Shown one piece after another: positions 47,486 through 57,675 of a DNA stretch of 64,000 nt. The notes below the pieces were generated by a model. That model was not told where the DNA came from, made no database searches, and saw only the letters and a program-made list of their open reading frames with translations. The stretch is from Venturia oleaginea. Lineage: Eukaryota; Ascomycota; Dothideomycetes; Venturiales; Venturiaceae. The translations under genes were made by a program, and so were the position numbers. The stretch is from positions 1,178,001 to 1,242,000 of the forward strand of contig JABMLP010000009.1 of assembly GCA_013176395.1 (NCBI GenBank), read 5' to 3'. The stretch's first letter is position 1. The number at the start of each line of letters is the position of its first letter.

Positions 47486-48229
47486 ATGTCTTTTGCACGC
47501 ATGTCCATGGGCGCCAGGCGCTTTGCCTCCACCGCTGCCGGTACGCACCCGCCTCAATGGCTCCGGAAGAGCTCGACAGCTTCGAGAGCTTCCATTGCCA
47601 TTCCAGCCGCTCATCCATCAATTGACTCAAACTGACATCTCTATCAGCACCTTCCCAGGTCCAGCGATCAGTCTCCCGCTTCCAGGCACCAGCCAACGGA
47701 CTTATCATGAGCGCCCGTACCGGCCTCACCTCCAACGTCACCCGTACGTCCACTTCTTGCATTCGAAGCTCCATCTACTAGCCATTGACTAACACACACG
47801 CAGGTAACATGATGCAAAAGCGGTACGGAATATTCTCATGCACCAATGCCGAGCTCTAACGCCGGGGTTGTCATTGCCTTGCGTGCGATGCTAATTTTTT
47901 CACCACAGAGGCATTGTCGCAGAGTCCGCTGCCGCCGCTATGGTTGCTGCTGCTAAGATCCAGGGAGCTGGTTTAGCAACAATTGGTCTTGCTGGTGCCG
48001 GTAATTTGCTCCTTTCTAAAATCCGCGGTTCCGTGAGGACACGATGCTAATTACTATATTTCCAGGTGTCGGTATCGGAACAGTGTTCGGTGCCTTGATC
48101 CAGGGTGTCGCCCGTAACCCATCTCTCCGTGGTCAGCTCTTCCAGTACGCTGTCTTGGGATTCGCCTTCGCTGAAGCCACCGGTCTTTTCGCTCTCATGA
48201 TGTCTTTCTTGCTCCTCTACGTCGCATAG
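47486..48229 (+). CDS. ATP9: ATP synthase F0 subunit c (nuclear ATP9 proteolipid)
   Basis: Five exons: 47486-47540, 47648-47743, 47804-47822, 47909-48000 and 48066-48229; phases 1, 1, 2, 1 match; 141 residues. The first about 58 residues form an Arg/Ser/Ala-rich mitochondrial presequence ([15 protein letters not shown]...) ending near NMMQKR. The mature part is the two-helix c-ring subunit: [20 protein letters not shown], the RNPSLRGQL loop, and [15 protein letters not shown] carrying the proton-binding Glu. Its mature sequence differs from the well-known Neurospora Su9 type and looks closer to the animal-like second paralogue some fungi carry; a second ATP9 copy may exist elsewhere. The third exon is only 19 nt. 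Confidence 0.96.
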
Positions 48230-50805
48230 ATAACTCGCTGTCCTCGAGTTGGCTGCCGGCTAGCGTGTCTCTTCTATCGGTTGCGGCAAGCAACGGGCGG
48301 AACAAAATCTGGGCTGGAATGGATGCATCAAAAAGTTTTCCGGGATATACATAAGCGTTGCTGCCCAGTGACAAGATAAGGCATTTAGTGGTGGTTGATG
48401 GTTTTTGTAATATAGGCCGTGGGAGACACGTATAGAAATGATGGGTTATTCATCTCTTATGTCCAATTACCGAAATCACATACTTCCCTGGCCGTGGTGC
48501 TGTGTATTGATTTATGACTGCCGCACGCTTTATCTAATAGATGGAGATTCAATTGAGCCTGCAAACCCTCCAAGATTCTCCAAACACCCTATCCGGCATT
48601 TTTGTGATCATTTGTTTACACATTTGCAAGCTAGACAAGGAGCTCTTGGCCGTTTGTTTCCGAGGCTCCCCTCTTAAGCTTCAAGGACAAGCATGACTAC
48701 TGAGCTTCTGCCAGGCTCACATGATTGGAAGGGTCAGTTGCTACTCAATCGCAGTGCTTGGGCCTATATAACTCCATTGGAGCCTTATTTCCGTCTTATG
48801 AAAGGCCCTGATGTACCGTTGTGCCCGCCTTTTACATCTAGACTGTTCCGTTGTTTGTGGGTGGTGGTTATAATGCAAAGATCGTCTGCGCTACTCCTAC
48901 GAAGTTGGCCTGTGATGCCTTGAAACTCATTTGGACATGAAGTCTTAAACTCTACGAACAGCCTCAATATCCCCCACTCAGACGCAATCCACAAACACTT
49001 CGAAACGACCCTCCACTCTCCTCACACGGGCAGACTGCCATACGACCTACGATTCCCCTCCGCCGAGGACTCCTTATATCCTACGGGCATGAATGTTGGG
49101 AGGCGCGGAAGGGTACGGACAGTAGAAATAAGGAGGGTGACTTTCTTTCCGACAAGAATAGGATAAAGAACGTTTCTAGGGTCGGAGTACTACGTACGTA
49201 TAGGGAGAATAGGTGAATATACTTCGGTAGGATAACTCAAGACTAGTTTCTTAGGGTCAGCCGGCCGACTCAGAGCTAGAAGAACTCTACTTTATTGAAA
49301 TAATTTTAGGGACTATACATGAGGAGAGGGAGGAGGAAGAATCCTGTATTTATAAGTCCTTTACTTAGCACGTCCACATGCCCTTAGGGAGGCTCGAGGA
49401 TTGAAAACTTGTTCTCTCCGCCGACGAAAATGAATGCAACAACAACTACTTCTACGAAGTCATGGAAAAATCTGGGACCAGATAAGGGAAACACTGCGAA
49501 GCCCAGCTGGATCAAATTTCGGAAAGCTACCCTAATGCAGGTTGTGTACGTACCTAGGTACTATGTAGAGCGTCGTCAAACGCTGGCAACGAACAACTCA
49601 GAATCGTACTGTTTATGGGACTCGTTGACGGCGAAGATGGAATGAAACTTTTTGCAAGAAAGAGGCATTAAAAGACTGTGGAAGACTTGAAGAGAAGAAG
49701 CGAGAGAGAAGCTGGTGGTTGACAACTCCAAGGGTAGGTCCAGAACATATCTTGAGGTAGCCATATCACAAGAATCGAGACGAGAAGTGCTGCGCAATCG
49801 CGGAGAGTAAAAAGTTTGATTGAGATAGCGGAAGCTGTGAAATCGCCGCGTCGTTTTTAAGAACGCATTGGTTTGCGATTGAAACGCGTTCACCGGTAGG
49901 TCAACTTAATAGATTAGACGACCCGATGCCTACCTTCGATAAAATGTCTAAGACGGAGGAAATGATGAGGTAGAAGAACAAAGACTAGATAATGAGCTCG
50001 CGAGGTTTTTTGCACCAATATAGGTAGGGCGAGTATTGTTAACGCAAAAATGATATGCAATCGCAAGTTTGTAGAGAGATACCACCTTAGCCAAATTCTA
50101 AGTCCCTTGCGGGAAGATTCTATCCATATACGCGCAGACTTAAGAATGACCATGCGAAGCGAGGAACATCACACTTTTGAGTTAATTCTACGGTTAGACC
50201 TAGAAATACATAGCCTATTCCTCCAGATACTTAGCAATAGTACCATGTTAATTTGGCCTCAGCCTCTCCTCCGCGCATGATTCGCACGCCTTTACACATA
50301 TTTTTACAAGCATAGTAACACTTCTCAAAGGGTAGCGGAAAGGCAACACCATCAAGATTCATAAACTTGCCATATCGTTGCATCAGATCTTTCTGAACCA
50401 CGGATGGGTTAGTCTCACCTAATTTTTTTCATGTTAAGAAAGAGCCGGGAGCGTGAAATTCATCGTACTTCAATTTCTACAGGATGAGGACAGATCAAGG
50501 TTTTATTCGTGTATGGAAATACCTCTCATGTTGGCAAAACGATGGTATTCGTGTTTTGGATCAAGTATAAGGTTGTGTACATCCAAAGCTCCAATTGAAA
50601 AGACTTCAACCCTTATCCTCAATCCCATGTTCAAAGCCTCCGTACATGACCCGGTTTGAACAGGCATATTATCACTATTTCCTGGTTAGCTATGCGAACG
50701 TAACGCTGGATCCATTACATTCACTTTGCAAGGAGGACTGCAGGATCATGCTTGACAACTTTGTTAGCTTTCTTGGCAATGTTATGGGGAGAGTGGTCCC
50801 GACCC
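48230..50805. other. Gene-poor interval with possible decayed coding DNA
   Basis: About 2.6 kb. Around 48690-49100 (plus) pieces in different frames look protein-like (GYNAKIVCATPTKLACDAL; SDAIHKHFETTLHSPHTGR; YDLRFPSAEDSLYPTG) but are separated by stops, suggesting an eroded gene of unidentified family. From 49100 to 50690 the sequence is AT-rich with no convincing ORF. Nearer the right end (50700-50770) lies a degenerate copy of the peptide-gene repeat described in the next entries. Confidence 0.45.
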
Positions 50806-51160
50806 TTAAACCATTTTCTTAACCAATTCTCCAACGACTTTCACTTGACGCTTGACAACTTCGTTGACTTCCTTGGCAATGTTGTTGGCAAAACATGTTT
50901 TTGGATTATACTACTTCCTTGATCAGCGATGCGATCGTGATATCTGATGTATTACACTCACTTTACAGTAGTATGGAGGATAGTCATCACCACCCACGCG
51001 CTCGACAACTTTGCTGTCTTCCTGGGCAATGTTGTTGGCAAAACATGTTTTTGGATTATACTACTTCCTTGATCAGCGATGCGAGCGTGATATCTGATGA
51101 ATTACACTAGCTTTACAGTAGTATGGAATAGGGTCATCACCACCCTGACGCTTAACAACT
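50690..51160. repeat. 150-bp tandem repeat, each unit one exon plus one intron
   Basis: AAACATGTTTTTGGATTATA recurs at 50891 and 51041, a period of 150 bp, composed of a 60-nt exon and a 90-nt intron. A third unit boundary lies at about 51155 (copy 1 spacer) and a degenerate unit at about 50700-50790 (spacer NKVVKH; core eroded). The intron copies differ at only a handful of positions, while the peptide cores differ more. The array underlies the secreted-peptide gene. Confidence 0.85.
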
Positions 51161-51237
51161 TCGTTGCCTTGGCTAGGAAGTGGCATGGCGAATGCCTGGC
51201 CAATAATGGCGATGAAAGCGAAGCTGGAAGCCTTCAT
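50806..51237 (-). CDS. Secreted tandem-repeat peptide precursor (KEX2-type, candidate)
   Basis: Three exons: 51237-51112, 51021-50962 and 50871-50806, separated by two 90-nt introns, all phase 0; 83 residues. The start is a clear signal peptide (MKASSFAFIAIIGQAFA). Unit 1 is spacer NEVVKR then core QGGDDPIPYYCK. Unit 2 (exon 2) is spacer DSKVVER then core VGGDDYPPYYCK. Unit 3 (exon 3) keeps spacer EVNEVVKR but has a divergent core and a stop. KR is a Kex2-type cleavage site; in unit 2 it is ER. Intron 2 has a GTGAGT donor; intron 1 begins GCTAGT, so it must use a GC donor, otherwise translation reads through to a stop at 51073 giving one 54-residue, single-core precursor. Similar architectures occur in fungal pheromone precursors and KEX2-processed RiPP precursors. 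No UstYa-type oxidase gene is in the window. Confidence 0.6.
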
Positions 51238-51635
51238 GATTCAATTTGTTCTTCGTCAACAATGGAGTTGATTTGAGAACTTTAGGAAGTATGATACGAA
51301 CATGTTATATTTATGTTGTTTTTCAGCCCAAGATCATGAGTGTCCCCTCATGCTTGCATTGTCTCATTTCTGGAGAATATTATAGTATTTGTGACACACC
51401 TCCGCGCTGTTTCGTGGTGAATAGGATCGCAACTGGGTTGAATATACGCTCATTGGCCTGGACACCATGATACTCATTCATATGCCTCGCCTCGCTTCAA
51501 TTCCGCGTGCACACAGGTCGTTACCATGATCCTTGATCGCCCCCCTTCAAATTCGAGATCTACCGTAGAATTTGACGATAGCGAACGCTATTATAAGGAT
51601 TAATATATTATGCCGAATAAAGCCGACTAGGCATA
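51238..51635. other. Promoter side of the peptide gene, transposon flank
   Basis: About 400 bases between the peptide gene start (minus) and the left terminus of the Fot1-like element. No ORF of interest. It should hold the peptide gene promoter. Confidence 0.45.
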
Positions 51636-53450
51636 ACGTATTCCACCACCGAGGCGGCCATTTTTCCTTGGCACAGCCCTTATCCTCTTCAACACGCAAT
51701 GTCTCAACAACGCAACGCGATAGCCGTTCAAGAAGAAGGCAGAATTAATCTCGCTCTTCAGGCCTATACCTCTGGCCAATTTCAAAGCCTACGGCGCGCT
51801 GCTGCAGCCTTCAACATCAAATACCAAAGGCTCTCTGATCGGCTCTGCGGAATTACCTCTCCATCTCAAACTCGCCCAAACTCCCATAAGCTCACTGCAA
51901 CAGAAGAGCAAACGCTTGTCCAATATATCCTCGACCTCGATTTGCGAGGATTTGCGCCCCGGCTGTGTGAGGTGGCAGATATGGCGGATAAACTGCTGGG
52001 TGCACGCGGTGGAGAGCCAGTAAGGAAAAACTGGGCTGAGAGGTTCGTAACGCGCTCAGATGAGCTCAAGATGACCTTCAATCGAGCCAAGGATAGGCAG
52101 AGGATACTACAGGAAGACCCAGAGATTATCGGCGCGTGGTTCAAGCTCGTTGCAGATACTAAAGCCAAGTACGGCATCCACGACAAGGATACGTACAACT
52201 TTGACGAGATTGGCTTCCAGATGGGCGTTACTGGGTCAATGAAGGTCGTCACAGCTTCTGAAAGACGTACACGGCCTAATTTGATCCAGCCAGGCAATCG
52301 CGAGTGGGTTACAGTTATCCAGAGCATCTGCGCTGCTGGGTATGCGACCTCGCCCTTCATTATCTACAAAGGACGCGTTCGCATCTCTGCGTGGTATGAG
52401 GAGGCAGATATACCACGGAATTGGAAGCTCTCGGTCTCTGAGAACGGCTGGACAAACAATGCGCTTGGTCTTAAGTGGTTGAAGCACTTTGACGCGCATA
52501 CAAAGGCGCGTCAAGTAGGGGGGTATAGGCTGCTCATCTTGGACGGCCATGAGAGCCATCTCATCCAGGATTTCAAGGACTACTGCCTCGAACATAAGAT
52601 CCTAACGCTCTGTATGCCACCTCATTCATCGCATATCCTCCAGCCGCTTGATGTGTTCTGCTTCTCGCTGTTGAAGTGCAAGTACTCTCAACGAGTTCGA
52701 GACTTGGCACGCCGACGCGTCTACCATATCAACAAAGAAGGCTTCCTCCCGGCCTTCAAAGAAGCGTTTTTCGACGTGTTTACAGAAGAGAACTATCGAA
52801 AGGCTTTTGAGATGGTAGGGCTAGTCCCTATTAACGCGGAGGTGGTATTGGATCGCCTTGAAGTACGGCTACGTACCCCACCAGCACCCACACCGCAGGA
52901 GACGCCGTGGCAGTCGAAGACTCTAAGCAAAACTCAAGAATTTGGATCTCAATCAAAGCTTGTACGCGAATCTTTCACTCGGTCACCAGTTACTGCGCAG
53001 ACTGGCTTCTCTCAGCTTGTCAAGGGCGCTGAATTGATGCTGCACCAGAACGCTCTACTTATTGCACGAAACCACGAGCTTGAAGAGCAATTGGCAGTAA
53101 TGACGAAGCGAAAATCGCGCAAAAGGAAGTTGATCCAGCAAGGTGGTACTATAGAGTACGGGACTGCAGCAGCGCAGGTAGCTGCTGAGGCGTCTGTAGC
53201 GCCTCAGAAATCAAAGAAGGCTCGTGGTAGTGGTGATCAAGAAATAGCCCGGCCAGCTTTACGGCGCTGTGGGAACTGCGGCGCGGCTGGGCACGATGCG
53301 CGAAGGCGTAAAAAGGATATTGAGATATCTTCTGAATCAGAAAGCAGTACGACAGACTTGGAATCTATTGTTGATAGCGATAAAATTGAAGGGGCGTAAT
53401 ATGAGTTGGTCGTGCCAAGGAAAAGTGGCCGGCTCGGTGGTGGAATACGT
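51636..53450 (+). mobile_element. Fot1/pogo-like DNA transposon (Tc1-mariner superfamily)
   Basis: The element is 1,815 bp with 39-bp terminal inverted repeats at 51636-51674 and 53412-53450, beginning ACGTATTCCACCACCGAG and matching at 37 of 39 positions. It is flanked by TA on both sides (51634-51635 and 53451-53452), the target-site duplication of this superfamily. It carries one uninterrupted transposase gene, so it may be mobile or recently inserted. Confidence 0.95.
51699..53399 (+). CDS. DDE-1 transposase (Fot1/pogo type)
   Basis: An intact single-exon frame of 566 residues starting 25 bp inside the left TIR. In order: a psq-like helix-turn-helix (about 10-60), a Tc5/CENP-B-type DNA-binding domain (about 65-150, with KNWAERFVTRSDEL), and a DDE-1 catalytic core with candidate acids in YNFDEIGFQMG, LLILDGHESHL and ILQPLDVFCFSLLK. 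The C-terminus has a coiled-coil-like segment (LIARNHELEEQLAVM), a basic patch (KRKSRKRK) and a small zinc-knuckle-like motif CGNCGAAGHDARRR. It catalyses excision and reinsertion of the element at TA sites. No stop or frameshift is seen and there is no sign of repeat-induced mutation. Confidence 0.95.
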   Translation: MSQQRNAIAVQEEGRINLALQAYTSGQFQSLRRAAAAFNIKYQRLSDRLCGITSPSQTRPNSHKLTATEEQTLVQYILDLDLRGFAPRLCEVADMADKLLGARGGEPVRKNWAERFVTRSDELKMTFNRAKDRQRILQEDPEIIGAWFKLVADTKAKYGIHDKDTYNFDEIGFQMGVTGSMKVVTASERRTRPNLIQPGNREWVTVIQSICAAGYATSPFIIYKGRVRISAWYEEADIPRNWKLSVSENGWTNNALGLKWLKHFDAHTKARQVGGYRLLILDGHESHLIQDFKDYCLEHKILTLCMPPHSSHILQPLDVFCFSLLKCKYSQRVRDLARRRVYHINKEGFLPAFKEAFFDVFTEENYRKAFEMVGLVPINAEVVLDRLEVRLRTPPAPTPQETPWQSKTLSKTQEFGSQSKLVRESFTRSPVTAQTGFSQLVKGAELMLHQNALLIARNHELEEQLAVMTKRKSRKRKLIQQGGTIEYGTAAAQVAAEASVAPQKSKKARGSGDQEIARPALRRCGNCGAAGHDARRRKKDIEISSESESSTTDLESIVDSDKIEGA

Positions 53451-53650
53451 TAATCAGTCGATTGACAACCTCATTCCATCGTCGGCCGTGTAACCTAGAT
53501 ATTTCTTAGTACTCTCAGTATTCACCTCCGCATATTCTGCATGGGGACGGGGTTGCAGAATTCCGAATGCCGGCCTTTTGATTGTCCTTCGGTTTCTGTC
53601 TTGCTAGCCACTAAGGGTGGAAGATACGGTATCGTTGTCTGCGTATCAAC

Positions 53651-53880
53651 ATGGCGGAGTATAGCGCCCACCATACCAATTTATCCCAGGATGGCCAGAT
53701 TTTTCAACCGACTACAGTAAGTATTATTCCACAAAAGACACTTAGGAAATCAGGAACCAAACATATGATCTCCTTTCAGACCACTCTACCATCTTGCGAA
53801 AATAACCCATTTCTAAAGACAACGTTAAAACAGCCCTACCAGGAGAACGTTATAGTAACATCAAGTAGCAAAGTAAGCAT
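53651..53880 (+). CDS. Possible short exons of a hypothetical gene
   Basis: An ATG at 53651 opens a 22-codon exon followed by a good GTAAGT donor at about 53717 and a TTTCAG acceptor at about 53780; the next exon is open to a second donor (GTAAGC) near 53872. The sequence then enters the polypurine tract, and no further exon is found. No domain is recognised. It may be the 5' end of a gene destroyed by the tract, or chance. Confidence 0.25.
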
Positions 53881-53926
53881 TCACAAAGCATCATCATGAA
53901 CATCTCCTTGTGGGAAAAGAGCGTTC

Positions 53927-54234
53927 AAAAAAAAAGGGAAAAAAAGAAAAGAAAGAAAAAAAGGAAAGAGAAAAAGGAAAGAAAAAAGAAAGGAAAAGAA
54001 AGGAAAAGAAAAAAGAAAAGAAAAGAAAGAAGAAAAAAGAAAAAAAGAAAAAAGAAGAAAAAAGAAAAAAAGAAAAAAGAAGAAAAAGAAAAAAGAAGAA
54101 AAAAGAAGAAAAATAAAAGAATAAGAAAAAAATAAGAAAAATAAAAAAATAAAAAAAATCAAGAAAAAGAAAAAAAGAAGAAGAAGAAAAAAAGAAGAAA
54201 AAGAAAAGAAAAAGAAAAGAAGAAAATAAAAATA
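53927..54234. repeat. 308-bp polypurine (A/G) tract
   Basis: The plus strand is almost wholly A and G for about 300 bases, built of irregular GAAAA, AAAGAAG and GGAAAGA units, with a few T in the last third and one C. Frames through it give meaningless Lys/Arg/Glu or Phe/Ser repeats. Such mirror-like polypurine runs can form triplex DNA. Confidence 0.95.
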
Positions 54235-54835
54235 ACCTCTCCCACCCAACTAGTCCAAGACCACCAGTCAAGTCCAATACATGGTCCAGCAGTGCGCAGG
54301 AACACCCTACCAACCATCACAAGTGATAGAGGTTAAACCACGATCGGTACACGCATTCATTCCATCGCGGCAGGCGTTTTTGCAGTCGTCAGAGCTGGCG
54401 TAGTTGGAACCGCCGACTATACAAAAAGAGGTAGATGTCCTTTGAATTGGGCGAGATGGGGGTTGGGACAAGGACGGAGCACTCCAGCTGCGTCTGTACT
54501 TTGGCCAGCTTTTGATGCCAAGCTGGTTATCCTAATTCTAAGGCGGGAAATTGAGCTTTATATCACGACGACTTTAAGGACCATTCGTTTGTAATCTTAC
54601 AATCATGTCACATCCATCTCTAGAAAAGATAATTAATTTTCCAAATAAGTTATGGCACGGCATGGTTCACACGATCATCAATTGCCAGCGAATTCACAAT
54701 TTGAATTGTATGTAGTTAAATCATGCATTGAGCCTTCTTGCTATTGCTTTGCATAATGGGTATCATGTCTTCTACGTTCAGGTGGATTTCTTTGTATCCC
54801 GAGCCGTATCTCTTGAGTGATGGCGTATGCTAGGG
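54235..54835. other. Flank with a possible cysteine-rich minus-strand exon
   Basis: On the minus strand at about 54416-54307 a frame preceded by a plausible acceptor (TTTGTATAG) encodes a short tail with four Cys (DDCKNACRDG, NACTDRG, ITCDGW) and a stop. It looks like the last exon of a small secreted Cys-rich protein, but no signal peptide exon could be joined to it. The rest is AT-rich and empty. Confidence 0.3.
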
Positions 54836-56087
54836 CTAGCATTGGAAGGCTACACCTGTCTTTTTGACCAAATTATTCCCTCCAGATGCGAACCCAGTGC
54901 CTTCGGATTTCAGATCTACGAGACCTGGTTTCAAACCGCCACCACCGTCTTTGCCCTTCTTGCTCTTCTTTTTCTTTTTCTTCGCTGCTCCTCCATCCAG
55001 ATTTATTGGTGCAGCTTCTTGCTCTTCACCTGTCAAATCAATCTCGCATACAAAGCAGCGCAGCACACTATGTTCTACCTCTGAATTATGCGGATCGGGC
55101 GTCATGACTGGTTTCATAAACTTGTCTACGCAGGGTTTGCAGAGGACATGGCCGCAGGGTATTGCCATGACTGCGTGTGTGGAATTACTGAGGGCTTTTC
55201 GACAGGCAGGACATGTAAAGGTTGTCTTTTTTGTGGTGGCGTCTGTTTCTTGGGTGAAGTTTATAGATGTGAGGGTTTTGAGTGTCAATTTGTGAGGGGC
55301 GTCTTCGGAGGAGGAAGGACAGAGTGGGTGGAGTTTGGTAGGGGCCGCGTGGGTGTTCGGGTTTGCGGTTGCGGCGTCGACCTCGTGCCCGGGGACCCAG
55401 AAAGAGGGGAGGTTGTGTGCGGCGGCTTTCTGGTGGGAGGTTAGATGTTGTGTATTGCTTTAGCATGGTGAATGGTATTTTACCTTCTCGTCGTCTAGCT
55501 CTTTACGGTATTTCATCCTATCCTCCTTTGCTAGCCGAAGTAATTCTGTCTCATCTAGCTCGAACTTTCTCTTTGTGCCCTTCTTCTTTGAATCGTAGTG
55601 CTCTTCGTCCTCTTCGATCTGGATCTTCCCACCTTCACGGCCTATGATCTTCTTGATTCCTGTCCCGCCGACTTTCGACTCGATGCCCAGCTGTACGAGT
55701 TCAAACTCCCTTACAGCACTCGCCCTAACTTCTTCTTCCTCCCGAACTTCGGATTCAAGCTCATCCTCTTTCCTTCGTTCCATCTCCTTCTCTAACCGCT
55801 TGATCTCTTGCCGTTGTGCTAGGATGTTGTTCATGGCGCATTCTTTGCAGAAGACGTCCCCATTGGGACAGGCGACTGGATCGCGGGCTGGAAGAAGACA
55901 TAGTGAACAGCTCCCGAATGGTAGAAAGGAGTCGCGGCTTAGTCTTGTGCGTTGCGATCCCCATGCTGTACTGAGTAGCGATCTTTCGTAGGCCGTGAAG
56001 AAGGCAAGGGCCGTATTTCTTTTGCCTGTCAAGTATTAGTATGTACAATGATAAATATGAGGATGTAGACTCACTATGTGCGACCAT
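54836..56087 (-). CDS. NOSIP-like RING/U-box protein
   Basis: Three exons: 56087-56075 (13 nt), 56025-55484 and 55429-54836; phases 1 and 0 match; 382 residues. The tiny first exon restores the family start MVAHSKRNTALAFFTAYER. NOSIP homologues are E3 ubiquitin ligases with a split U-box/RING. The N-terminal half is SCSLCLLPARDPVACPNGDV followed by FCKECAMNNILAQRQEIK and a long coiled coil (about 70-110). The C-terminal RING reads FTCPACRKALS, CGHVLCKPC, LRCFVCEIDL. A Lys-rich stretch (KKKKKKSKKGK) near residue 330 is probably a nuclear signal. In animals the family binds nitric oxide synthase and spliceosomal complexes; the fungal role is not known to me. It is divergent from tafazzin with 241 bp between starts. 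Confidence 0.92.
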
Positions 56088-56328
56088 GGTTTCGAGGTGG
56101 AGAGAGAGCTCAATAGTGATGTTCCTGTAGCGAATTCACTCTCGATGTCCACTGTCACGCCTACAACCTGATTCGGTATTTTATACGGGTGATGCGCCAA
56201 CTTTTTCAGACCCTTGATGGGAATCATTCAACAACCTGAACACGACATTCGCTGTTGCCAATTCCTTCTTCAGTCGTTCTCTTCTTCTTTTCGATTAATT
56301 CCATAATGTCTGTATCATAACCGCAGCC

Positions 56329-57675
56329 ATGCCCGTACCACAAGACAGCGAACCTTACACCCCTCCCAGCCTGAAATGGCGAGCTGCTTCCAAAGGTAAA
56401 TCAAATGGCTCAATCCAAAGCTGGCGACCAAGGCTGACACATTGCACAGCGACAATTGCAGCCATCGGCCTGGCCTGTAAAGGATTTCTCAAAGTGGGAA
56501 CGAAGAATACAGAAACACATGGCTTGGACAGCTTTGTCAAGCTCTTGGATCAGAGACAGGACATTTCCCAGAGGGAGAGAGGATTATTGACCGTCTCCAA
56601 TCACACTTCTGTGTATGCTATATATCGGGGATATGCCATTGCTGGTCTGGTTAACAAAACATAGCCTCGACGATCCATTAATATGGGGTTTCCTCCCTAT
56701 GCGATTTTTCTTTAATCCAAATCAGATGCGGTGGTCTCTTGGTAGTTATGATATTTGCTTTCAGGGAAGGTGTGTGGTCAATTTTAAAAATACAATGTGC
56801 CACGACTAATTGCTCAAAGCTCGATAAGTGCCCTAACAACCTTCTTCAACCTCGGACAGGTTTTACCGACCCATCGCCAGACCTACTCCGAACAGGGCGG
56901 CCTCTTTCAACCAACAATACCACAATGCATCCGGCTCCTCTCAAAAGGCCCATTTACGAAGCCTACGCCTCCTCATCCCAATTGGACCTCAGATATTCAG
57001 AAGGAAGCTTTGAAATCAGATTCATCCTTCGATCACCATCTCTCAGATCCTTTCACAGACCCGACCCATACCTACACAACCACCGGCAGCGATGTTTTCC
57101 CCGCTCCATCTTCATATTCCACCCGTCAACACAGCTGGGTTCACATCTTCCCAGAAGGCAAAGTACACCAACATCCAGACCATAGTATGAGATATTTTAA
57201 ATGGGGTGTCGCGCGAATGATACTAGAGGCCGATGTTTGTCCTCAGGTAGTACCAATATTCATTGCTGGACCAGAAGAAATTATGCATGAGGCACGTCCA
57301 GCACCACGCTGGCTACCTCGGTTCGGCAAAAAAGTCAACGTTACGTTTGGAGAGCCTATAGCCCAGGTAGTTTGGGATGCTTTCCGCGCACGCTGGAAGA
57401 AATTGAGAGACAGGGAGACGGCCAAGACAGGATCCGTCCTCCCAGCCGAACAGAATGGTGATGGCACACTGAGTGAAGAGCTAATGTATGGCAAAGAGGC
57501 AGTTTCCTTACGGCTTGAAGTCGTGGCCGTTGTGCGAGATGAAATTCTCAAGCTGAGAAAAGCGCGAGGATATCCAGATGAAGACCCGAAATCTAGTTTG
57601 GTAGAAACATGGCGTGTAGAGGGGGGCAAGGCCGAAGGTAAAATGAACGATGGCAGTTGGACCAAGGACACTTAG
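56329..57675 (+). CDS. TAZ1: Tafazzin, phospholipid transacylase
   Basis: Four exons: 56329-56395, 56450-56612, 56665-56769 and 56829-57675; phases 1, 2, 2 match; 393 residues. Tafazzin remodels cardiolipin acyl chains in mitochondrial membranes. Splicing across 56613-56664 creates the acyltransferase HX4D motif NHTSVLDDP, which is broken in the unspliced frame. Other family blocks are FLPMRFFFNPNQMRWSLGSY, DICFQG, TTFFNLGQVLPTHRQ, and HIFPEGKVHQH. A long acyl-binding insert (about 150-215) is Pro/Ser/Thr-rich. The last intron has a GACTAAT branch. No cleavable presequence is obvious, as expected for tafazzins, which use an internal membrane anchor. Confidence 0.95.

Noticed and set aside
53881..54313. 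Long Phe/Ser-rich and Lys/Arg-rich ORFs
   Set aside because: They are artefacts of the polypurine tract, not genes.
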